Shown one piece after another: positions 11,989 to 20,546 of a stretch of DNA of 64,000 bases. The notes beneath the pieces are model-generated. The model ran no database searches, was not told the DNA's origin, and was given only the letters and a program-made list of their open reading frames with translations. This DNA is from Cryphonectria parasitica EP155. Its lineage: Eukaryota; Ascomycota; Sordariomycetes; Diaporthales; Cryphonectriaceae. Position numbers and translations under genes: made by a program. Positions within the stretch are counted from its first letter, which is position 1; every line of letters begins with the position of its first letter. The stretch covers positions 6,076,001 through 6,140,000 of the forward strand of contig NW_024468909.1 in NCBI RefSeq assembly GCF_011745365.1, read 5' to 3'.

Positions 11989-13582
11989 TCACTCCCTCCT
12001 CTCGATATCAACCTGCCCCAAGCCCTCCCTCACCAACTCCGCCGCATCCACCTCGTCCCCCGGCACGACCGGTGTCTCCATCTGATCCCTCGCCAGCTTC
12101 TCTTCCAGAACCGCCACCACATCCTCCATCCCCTGCTTCGTCGTCTGCCCCTCCTGCAGCAGCTTCCACGTAACCTTATTCCGCCGCTCGGCCGCATGCC
12201 CGCTCTTGAAATGGTACCCTCTCGCCCTGGGCCGCGTGCCCATCCCCACGGGCAGGCTCGGCTCATACGCCCGCCCAAATGCCCTGCAGTCCTCTTCGAA
12301 CTGTTCCGCGCCCGCGGCGAGCGAGGTTCGCACGCCGTTGAAGAACTGGGTCATGATGTGGTGGTTGTGGAGCTGTAAGAGGGTCCAGGCGAGCATCTCG
12401 CGCGCGTTGAGGAGGTGGTGCAGGTAAGCGCGGTGGTGGGTGGTGCAGGCGTGGCAGGTGCAGCCTTCCGTGAGAGGTGCGAGAGCAGTGGCGTGTTCTG
12501 CTTCTGTGAGGTCGATACCTAGAGGGAGGAGGTCTGTGCCGTCTGCTGTGGTGGTGGTGGTTTCTCCCTGGGGGGCGGCGGGGGGAGGGGGAAAGGTGAA
12601 GGACATGGCCACGCCAGCGTCAGATACGGCGTTTAGGAAGGGGACGAGGAAGATATCGATGCCAAGAGAAACCTGGCGGAGGATCTCGTGGGGATTCAGG
12701 GGCACATCGAGGGAGAGACGGGGCAAGGGGAGGAGGGAAGGGTAGCTAGACAGGTCAGGCAGGATGTCGACGTCGTAGACGGCCAGGCCAGACAGCTTGT
12801 CGAGGAGATCGCCTGAGAGACGGCCGAGGTACTCCCACTGGACGGAGTGCGGAGCAGGCAAAGTGGGCGCGAAGATAGACGTGTTGGACGCGCGCAAATC
12901 GGCCAGGTCGAGGGACTTGTGTAGCTCGCTCATCCAGTCCTCGGTGCGCTCGCACATCCTCCTTACGCCCTTTGCCTGAGGCGATGTTATCGCGGCGGCG
13001 ACGTAGTGCATATCTGCCAAAGGGATGGCGATGTCTGGCTTAAGGTTCGTGATGGAGGCGATGTAGGAGGGGTTGGTGAGAGGTTGGAAGCCGTTGGACG
13101 TGAAGATCTGGATAAAGGTGTCACTGTTCCCTATGCTCGCCTTGACCGCGGGCGTCCGGCGTGGTCCGAGAATGGTGATGCTGGAGGATGGGAGGGCCGT
13201 GAAGGCATGAAGGCGCTTGCCATCCTGGGCTGGTATCTTGGCCGCAGCTGGTACTCTGGTCACATTCTTTTGTGACTTCTCAACCACTGAAGAGGGGGAG
13301 AGGAAAAGAAGAAGAGTCTCGGTCAGCTTATTATGAACTTCCTTGAGGAAAATACCAAAACTTTTGTCTAGGTCTTCACTTACAGTCTTCCATAGCCAGA
13401 TAAGCTCCCGGAAATTGACAGTATCTGGCGATTGTATCTGGCGTCAGGTGTGGAACGACTCCCCTCGAGGTTATCGTGAAGAAGTTTGGTGTCTCGACCG
13501 CCTGTCGTTTAGGCAGGACAAGCCTGCCCAGCCTCGCCGTTGCTCCATCGCCTGCGACAGCCTTGAGGATGTCAAATTTCAT
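11989..13582 (-). CDS. QTRT2: Queuine tRNA-ribosyltransferase accessory subunit 2
   Basis: Non-catalytic partner of the eukaryotic tRNA-guanine transglycosylase (QTRT1/QTRT2), which exchanges guanine-34 for queuine in tRNAs with GUN anticodons (His, Asp, Asn, Tyr). Exons are 13582-13384 and 13286-11989, joined across a 97-nt intron with a GTAAGT donor, giving about 498 aa. The protein begins MKFDILKAVAGD, matching the usual start; an in-frame ATG at 13609 is an alternative. NFFTITSRGVVPHLTPDTI follows near the N terminus. The zinc-site pattern C-T-C-H-A-C with a His in LLQLHNHH marks the TGT family. A Thr-rich, low-complexity linker lies near residue 310. It is divergent from the flavoprotein gene at 14502. 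Queuine is salvaged in eukaryotes, so this implies uptake from bacteria or food. Confidence 0.9.
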
Positions 13583-14501
13583 GCCCTCCTCTTTTTTACA
13601 CTCTGACATGCTGAGTTTTGCTCTTTTTCTTCCTTCTGTGCGAAGGCAGAAGACGATAATGAACACGGAAGGAACTCTGGTCAAAAAGCTTCGAGGTTCC
13701 TATCCCTGACCCTAACCCTGGCTTGCTGGTCGCGGTCGCTTTTTGAGCATGAATTCGACTTGTAATATTCACAATTCTCCTTGCTTCGTACAAGTTCGAC
13801 GAATATTCCTCCTCCTAATGAACCTGTTTGAGATTTAGACTTTGATTACTGTATGGGGAGAACTTGGCGTGATTCTTGGGGGTTCTCACTTGCGTACTTA
13901 AGTACTCTTGCTCATCAACTTCGTTCTTCAAATTTCTGTAGAATTGGAGGGCAGGCATCAACGACAGAGGCATCAGACAGAAGATGGATCTATGAAATAA
14001 GACGATTAATCATCAGTCTTGACTTGACTACTTGGATATATCGCATAAGCTTAAAGCCATCATAGCTGATGATCGGAACAAGGTGCGATATGTCCATCAA
14101 GGTCCTCAGCCTTTCCTTCCAACCCCGAAACTATTGAAGACACACTACAAAGGGATTGGGATCTTCAGACGAAGGCATTTTAGGATTATATGACTTCTCG
14201 ACTGGGCGGTCTGCAGTTAAGAAAAATTGAATGAACATTCCTGAAGGACAGGTGGACTGACACATGTTCCGGCCATAGACGGGGTGCTCTCGCCGCTTGG
14301 GTCAATAGGAGTTATACCGGTCGCTGTATGTGGTGAGAGACCCTTCTTGCCATTCTTACATGAGCCTCATCAGATAACCTTCAAGGTCCTCATGACATAA
14401 TAAAACTCTTGCGCACATATAAACCCACCGTTCCCCTCTCAAGATGTATCCCAGTGTTGTTGCGAAGGTCTCCTCGGTTTAGATCTCATCACAGCTTCAA
14501 A
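13583..14501. other. Divergent intergenic region QTRT2 / flavoprotein
   Basis: About 920 bp containing both promoters. It has a short telomere-like motif (CCCTAACCCT near 13708), a single copy only. No ORF of merit and no RNA gene were seen. Confidence 0.55.
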
Positions 14502-16331
14502 ATGTCTACAATCCATACGAATACTTCCAACGATGAATCTCAATCCGTTAAAGATGATTTGTATCACCTCGACCATGATCCCGAAGTCTTTGATGTCCTC
14601 ATCATCGGCGGTGGACCCTGTGGCCTCGCCGCCGCCGCCAGGATCCGAGAACAAGCTCCCTCCGCCATGTTCACAGACGAGGAACACCGGCGCTTCCACT
14701 GGCTGAATAAACACGGAAAGAGGGTCGCCCTGAAGCAGACAAAAACGGGACATGTCTCTCCTGCCTGCTGCAGCAAGCCACATCACTATAAGATAGCTGT
14801 CCTGGACTCGAGTGATAATAAGTGGCTGAGCCGCTGGAGACGACTGTTTTCTACGTTCGACATCAGTCATCTAAGAAGCCCCATGCTCTGGCATGTTGAT
14901 CCTCTGGACCGCGACTCGTTGTTGTCGCATGCTCATTTCCAGGGCAGGGCGGGGGAATTGGTTGAGATCAGAGGTTGCGTGGGTAAGGAGACCAGCAAGC
15001 ACCAAAAGAAGAAGAATAGGTTCAGTGGCGGCAGGTAAGTAATAATATTAAGTCGATTCCTGGTACTATGTAAGAATTCTTCAAGCTCACTTTGTAACAC
15101 TAGAAAAGAGGACTCCGTCGATATCAACCAACGAGATCAGTGGGACTATTACACCCCGTCTCAGTCTCTGTTCTGTGATCACTGCGACTGCGTTGCCCGC
15201 CGCTATGAGCTTGAAGCTGGCCTCGTTCACAAAGAAGAGGTCACGGACATCAGATTTGGCGACATAGAGGACAGCCATTTCCAAGATAAACTCTTCACGG
15301 TGACAACAAACCAATCGGTGCGCTTGGCTCGCTCCGTCATCCTTGCTGTCGGGCCAGCCAACGCACCCGTCCTGCCCGAGATTCCCTCGTTGTCCTTCCC
15401 AGGACATCGCGCTGCTCAAGCTGTCGACAAGATGCCCCAAGCGTGCCACAGCATGGCAATACCACAGAACCAGTTCCCCGACGCCATAGTCCAGCATCGC
15501 ATGCAAGATGGCCGCCAGACAAACATCCTCGTTGTCGGCGGCGGTCTCACCTCGGCCCAGCTCTCGGATCTTGCCATCCGCAAAGGGGTTGGGAGGGTCT
15601 GGCATATCATGCGCGGCCCCTTACGAACAAAGGCTTTCGATGTCGATCTACACTGGATGGGAAAGTACAAGACCTTGCACCAAGCCTACTTTCATCAGGC
15701 TGACTCGGATGAGGAGCGGCTGGACATCATCAAGGAGGCGCGGGGCGGCGGGAGCATCACGCCGGCCTTCATGAAGAGGCTCAAACCGCACATGTCGAGC
15801 GGGCGGCTCAAGATGTTTGAGAAGACTGCTCTGATAGGCGCGGATTTTGAGCTGTGTTCCGACGGAGAAGGTGGTGCGTGGAGGATCAAGACCGAGCCCA
15901 TGATCGTAGACTTGCCTCGGATGGACTACATCTACTTTGCCACCGGCATCCAGTCGGACTTTACGACATTGCCCTACATGCAGAACATGTTAAGAGAATA
16001 TCCCATACGCGGCGTTGGAGGGCTCCCCTGTCTGAACGAAGATCTGATGTGGAGGGATGATGTTCCCCTTTTCGTGGCGGGCAGGCTGGCCGCTCTGAGG
16101 CTTGGCCCCGCGGCTCCCAACATTGGAGGAGCACGGATTGGGGCAGAAAGGATTGCATTGGTTCTGGAAGAGATTCTGGGCAGAGCAGACAAGGACGATG
16201 GGTCGAGGACACCGTTTCTGGCGGAGGACGAGATACTTGCTCGTGGACGGCAGAACTCCGAGCTTGAATTATTTCACTATGCGAGTGGGACTGGGAGCAA
16301 ATATAACTGCTTGGTGGAGGTGTCGGAGTAG
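14502..16331 (+). CDS. FAD/NAD(P)-binding oxidoreductase (monooxygenase-like)
   Basis: Two exons (14502-15034 and 15104-16331) with donor GTAAGT and acceptor TAG give 586 aa. ATG 14502 lies in a favourable TCAAAATGTC context. The first dinucleotide fold is at residues 33-45 (VLIIGGGPCGLAAAA) and a second at about 318-328 (ILVVGGGLTSAQ), the two-Rossmann layout of FAD/NADPH flavoproteins such as ornithine/lysine N-hydroxylase-like and OSGIN-like proteins. A third signature, FATGIQSDF, near residue 460 resembles the ATG motif of such enzymes. No signal peptide or membrane segment. Neighbours give no pathway clue, and there is no siderophore synthetase nearby, so I do not call it a siderophore hydroxylase; the substrate is unknown. 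A G13 run lies 127 bp after the stop. Confidence 0.8.
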
Positions 16332-16977
16332 AAACTGGTTCAGTCTTCTGGTTTCTTTCATAAGAAAATAGGAAGTAGAATGAATCAAATCTTAACATTT
16401 TTCTTCCCAAATTCTGAAGTAACTCAGCTGTCGAGGAAACGACTGCCTTTGTTTGGTGGGGGGGGGGGGGTTAGATATAAAAATAAATATTTTTTAAAAA
16501 TAAAGAAAGAAAAACTTTCTGTGTGGGGAAAAAGGTGAAGTGTAAAATATGTATATGTAAAGAAAGGAAATACGGCAGAGGGGTAGTAATTCATGAAACA
16601 TTTCCTGTCGCTGCTGGGTTGTATTAGTATCATCAAAGTGAAGTCAGAGGAGAGCCAATGGAGAAAGTTGCTGACGAGGCGTGTCGGGAGGAGCCGTGAG
16701 AGCCGCACGCCGATCCAACAACGCTGACACTCATCTACTCACGTACTTCCTTACGCACGCACTCTTATTTACTTCAATTGTACATCAGTCCAGTATCTGA
16801 ATCCCCCAAAGACATGATCAAAGCCTCTTCACTAGAAGGTACCTGGTTGCACTTTCTTCCCTTTTCCTCGATCCTGTCTCCATCCGCGCCTGCGCAGCCG
16901 ACTGGGTCCTTCCCATCTCCCGGCCACCGTGCTTCTCATCCAAAATCAGCCTCGGCAAGCGCCTGACGTAGCCCATC
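16332..16977. other. Intergenic region with G13 run
   Basis: 3' flank of the flavoprotein gene and promoter of the LCCL gene. G13 at 16458-16470 is followed by an A/T-rich stretch. No gene seen. Confidence 0.6.
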
Positions 16978-18984
16978 ATGAGCTCGGTCGACGGGCAGGC
17001 AGGCATCAGCAGCAGCCGAAATCAGAGTCTCGGAAATCCGGACCATCCGAATGAGTCAATCGTGGAGGCACATCCTGACGCCCCGATCGAAGGGCCTCCT
17101 CGCCTGCACGAGTTGCAGGAGGGCAACCCGACCAACCCGTTACCGCGGTTCTTGGAAGAGGAGAACCTTAGCAAGCACTGGCGATGGATCCCATACCCCC
17201 TCAGAAAGCTCGGAAGGTCTGCACTTCGATGGGCGCAGGGGCCAGCTAGTCCTGTCGCGTTCCGCATCACGCCCCTCTTTCCAACCATCCAGCACTTTCC
17301 AATATTCCTCCTCGACAAGTATCTGCCCAGGAGAAAGCATCGTATCTTGCTTTTCATCGGCTACATTCTGCTCTGGATCCTGACCTTCTCCCTGGTCAAG
17401 CGGCATGAGAGCAGCTTGACCGAGCTCAAACCCTGGGGCAAACCACAGGAGATTGGGTGTGGCAACTATTTCTGGGGCCGCGGAAACCAGTGCGACCTGA
17501 ATGGCAACCGCTGTCGACCTTTCCAGGGAACCGGATTCGCCTTCAGATGTCCAGCAAACTGTGCTAGTTACCAATTAAGCGAGCCGCGCGCAGTGGGCGA
17601 CCGACAGATCAACTACCGACCGCTCGTCGTGGGTGGGCCAGTCAATCATACGGACAGCTATGGGGCCTACCGGGCAGACTCCTTCATCTGTGGCTCGGCC
17701 ATACATGCTGGCGTCATCTCCAATGCCGAAGGGGGCTGCGGCGTTGTCAGGCTTGTTGGCGAGCGGTCCAGCTTCAGCGCTACGTGGCGGAACGGCATCG
17801 AGAGCATCGGATTCGACTCATACTTTCCCAAGTCGTACCTGTTTGAGGAGAGTGTGCAGTGCAAAGCGCGGGATATGAGGTGGTCCCTGCTGGTGGTTTC
17901 GGTCGTCTTCACTACCGTCCTCTCGTTGTTCACCACATCGCCCTCGCTGTTCTTCTTCACAGTCTTCACCGGCGTTTTCTGGCACGTTGGGCTCGTCTCG
18001 GATGCCCCCAATCACAGCTCGTTCCGAGAGCTGTTCACCATCATCCTAGGACGATACCTACCCGTCATGTTCGTGGCCTGGGTCATGTACGATAAGATGG
18101 CCATCCGCCGCACGCTGAAAGGCCTGACCGCGCAGGTCGACAAGACGGTCCTTTGGCTGGGCACCTGCTGGGTGGGCGCACTGGATAATTATACCCTGAG
18201 TCCCAACATTCCCATCAGCAGGCTCAACGCTCACGACATACGACAGCAACCTGGCGGGGTCCTCGCCCTGATTATCATCGTCTTTGTCCTATTCTTCATT
18301 GTGCTCAAGCAGATCTGGTTCTTCCGTCAAGAAGGCCGTCTTATCTCCTACGGCAGGCTATACCTCGGGCTGCTAGGAGGCATTCTGTTCTGCCTGTTCC
18401 TGAGCATATGGGATCTGCACCTCCGCATCCACCACTACTTCCTCGCCCTCCTCCTGCTCACCGGAACAAGCATGCAGACGCGACCTGCGCTTCTGTACCA
18501 GGGCCTCCTCATTGGCCTCTTCATCAACGGCATTGCGCGCTGGGGCTGGGATCCGATCCTGCAGACGTCCAATGCCCTGCGGAGAGACGGGCAGCTGGGC
18601 TCAGTGCTTCCCAAGCTCGCCGACGCACCCGAGATCCTGGTTGGATCCGCGGTGTCCAACATCACGTTTCGGTTTGAGGCGCCGCCTAAGAGGAACATTC
18701 GGTTGGACGGCATCAGCCTCCTCGTGAACGATGTCGAACGGTTCAAGGGCTATTTTGAGGACGACAAGGACTTTGAGGAGGACCGGTCGTTTACGTGGAA
18801 CAGAAAGGCTGAGCTGGGCTTGAAGGAGTACTTCCGGTTTGCGTATCTATATGGGACGACTACTCTTGATTACACCAAGGCTGGGGTGTGGGATGCGGAT
18901 TTTGAATGGGAGCATATGAAGCCTGGAGCATCCAGCCTCGAGAGTCGGGAGGTTTCTGAGGGCAACATGATGATGGTTGATTGA
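16978..18984 (+). CDS. LCCL-domain polytopic membrane protein
   Basis: Single-exon gene of 668 aa. A cytosolic N-terminal ~115 residues is followed by a first membrane segment (about 122-140, LLFIGYILLWILTFSLV). A Cys-rich extracytoplasmic LCCL domain follows (about 150-295), with IGCGNYFWG, C.LNG..C.PF, FRCPANC and the signature RADSFICGSAIHAGV...GGCGVV. At least seven further hydrophobic segments lie between about 300 and 530 (for example SLLVVSVVFTTVLSLF, LALIIIVFVLFFIVL and LLGGILFCLFLSIW). The tail is charged. This layout matches a fungal-specific LCCL membrane protein family of unknown function. There are N-glycosylation sequons in the luminal domain (NHT). Confidence 0.85.
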   Translation: MSSVDGQAGISSSRNQSLGNPDHPNESIVEAHPDAPIEGPPRLHELQEGNPTNPLPRFLEEENLSKHWRWIPYPLRKLGRSALRWAQGPASPVAFRITPLFPTIQHFPIFLLDKYLPRRKHRILLFIGYILLWILTFSLVKRHESSLTELKPWGKPQEIGCGNYFWGRGNQCDLNGNRCRPFQGTGFAFRCPANCASYQLSEPRAVGDRQINYRPLVVGGPVNHTDSYGAYRADSFICGSAIHAGVISNAEGGCGVVRLVGERSSFSATWRNGIESIGFDSYFPKSYLFEESVQCKARDMRWSLLVVSVVFTTVLSLFTTSPSLFFFTVFTGVFWHVGLVSDAPNHSSFRELFTIILGRYLPVMFVAWVMYDKMAIRRTLKGLTAQVDKTVLWLGTCWVGALDNYTLSPNIPISRLNAHDIRQQPGGVLALIIIVFVLFFIVLKQIWFFRQEGRLISYGRLYLGLLGGILFCLFLSIWDLHLRIHHYFLALLLLTGTSMQTRPALLYQGLLIGLFINGIARWGWDPILQTSNALRRDGQLGSVLPKLADAPEILVGSAVSNITFRFEAPPKRNIRLDGISLLVNDVERFKGYFEDDKDFEEDRSFTWNRKAELGLKEYFRFAYLYGTTTLDYTKAGVWDADFEWEHMKPGASSLESREVSEGNMMMVD

Positions 18985-19358
18985 GATGTTGTACTCTTGG
19001 TGCAGATGTATATTTCCGGGTCTGGATACCTCTCTGGCGACTGCAGAATGTAGGAAACATTCTTTACACACATCTATAGCGGGCAATACTCCGTGAATAT
19101 ACTCCAGCCTCAAATAGTGGATGAGAGAAACTGTCAAGGCGAAGGATATGGAAGCGGAAGAGTCCTCTCCCCCAAGGTGCTGTCAGGGTTAGGGTGTTTC
19201 CCTGTCTCTTTGTGTTCAAGCATTTTCACTTCTTCTCATAGCTGCAAGTAAATGACACAGCTCGTGAACAGGCGTAATATTGAGATCAACCTCGGGAGCC
19301 TCATCTTCAAATTATACACTAGTCTGGATACATTGATGATCTTTCTCAAATTCTCATT

Positions 19359-20168
19359 ATGCCGCCCAAAATCCGCATCCCGAAGGCCGAGGATTTCACG
19401 TCGCTTTCACCCGACCTGAAAGTCGTCTTGCACTTCCCTTCCCCTCCCGAGTCCACCACCGCCATCCTGATCCTGTTCCACGGGCTGGGCGATGCAGACA
19501 CCTCTTTTGCGAGTTTCGCCAGGAGCATGAATCTGCCCGGGGTCCTCGCCATCACAGTCAGGGGCACAAATCCCCTACCTCCAGCGCTGATGGGCTTACC
19601 TCTCGACAGCGGCCCGCCGCGGCACTTTCACTGGGGCGATGACCTGAACCTGGCGACCCAGTCCGATGAGCTGGATGCAGACCCGGGGTTCAGCAAGGCG
19701 TATGACCTGATTGTGAACAGACTCATCAGGGAGACGCTCCTGGACAAGTGTGGGTGGGAGCTGCCTGACATTCTCCTGTTTGGCTTTGGACAGGGCGGTT
19801 CGCTGGCTGTGGGCTTGGCCTCCAAGATCCGCGAAGGGCCCAAGGTTGAGGAGGTCAGAGAAGATGAGAACGGAAGGTCCATTGAAGCCCCCAAGAGCCT
19901 CAAGGGCGTCATATCCATTGGTGGGGCCCTGCCCATGTCCATGGTTCCGAGCCTGAGTGGGCGGTCCAAATCCGAGACACCTGTGCTGATCTGTCACGGG
20001 AGATCTTGTGAGGCTGTCGACGAGGATGCTATCGACATCCTGAGGCAGGAATTTGTAGATGTGCGGGAGGTCAAGTGGAAAAAGGCAGACAGCACTATGC
20101 CAGCAAACCGAGAGGAGATGCTGCCCGTGATGCAGTTTATCGCTGAGCGGCTGCGGGGCGAGTGGTGA
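19359..20168 (+). CDS. Alpha/beta-hydrolase, phospholipase/carboxylesterase family, nucleophile Ser replaced
   Basis: Single exon, 269 aa, no signal peptide. The fold is that of acyl-protein-thioesterase/carboxylesterases: LILFHGLGDADTSF (oxyanion region), the LRGTNPLP-like stretch TVRGTNPLPPALMG, then LLFGFGQGG at the nucleophile elbow, and ISIGGALP. The expected GxSxGG serine is Gly144 (codon GGA 19788-19790), and the usual catalytic His near the C terminus is replaced by an NREEMLPVM segment. I recall a fungal subfamily with the same GFGQGG and NREEMLP features, so this is probably a conserved pseudo-enzyme and not a decayed gene: the frame is intact and spacing normal. Possible roles are acyl-chain or protein binding. 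A hydrolase using another nucleophile cannot be excluded. Confidence 0.8.
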   Translation: MPPKIRIPKAEDFTSLSPDLKVVLHFPSPPESTTAILILFHGLGDADTSFASFARSMNLPGVLAITVRGTNPLPPALMGLPLDSGPPRHFHWGDDLNLATQSDELDADPGFSKAYDLIVNRLIRETLLDKCGWELPDILLFGFGQGGSLAVGLASKIREGPKVEEVREDENGRSIEAPKSLKGVISIGGALPMSMVPSLSGRSKSETPVLICHGRSCEAVDEDAIDILRQEFVDVREVKWKKADSTMPANREEMLPVMQFIAERLRGEW

Positions 20169-20546
20169 AGGAGGGAGCTTGAGGTGGTCCCTTCCACGAT
20201 TAGGATCGACTGTCTGTACACCATGAGGGCTTAAGGCATGGCCCGAACATGCATCCTCGGCCGAGACGTGCCTTCCAAGACCAGACCTGGCATGTTGTTC
20301 GGCTTCACAACGTCCATGTGGCGAATTGCGATTCTCTCCCCCCTCCTCTTCATTCATCTGGATCCCGCCAGCCTTCAACCCCTCTTCTCCTTGACCACAT
20401 CCCAGCCGTGGCCTTTTGTGGGCTCATTCCGTCGTTTAGTCTTCAGATTATTCTTCGTCTTTTTATTGGGTTGAGTTTTGTTCGCTTTCCTTGTTTTACA
20501 CGCTGCTGAGCAGCTTCTCGCCGCCGCCCGCCCTCTTCAACCAATC

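Noticed and set aside
13700..13722. Telomere-like CCCTAACCCT
   Set aside because: A single short motif, not an array; similar short matches near 19180 and 28360 suggest chance or promoter telobox-type sites.
14502..16331. Calling the flavoprotein a siderophore ornithine N5-oxygenase
   Set aside because: Only general FAD/NADPH motifs are visible and there is no siderophore synthetase or transporter nearby.
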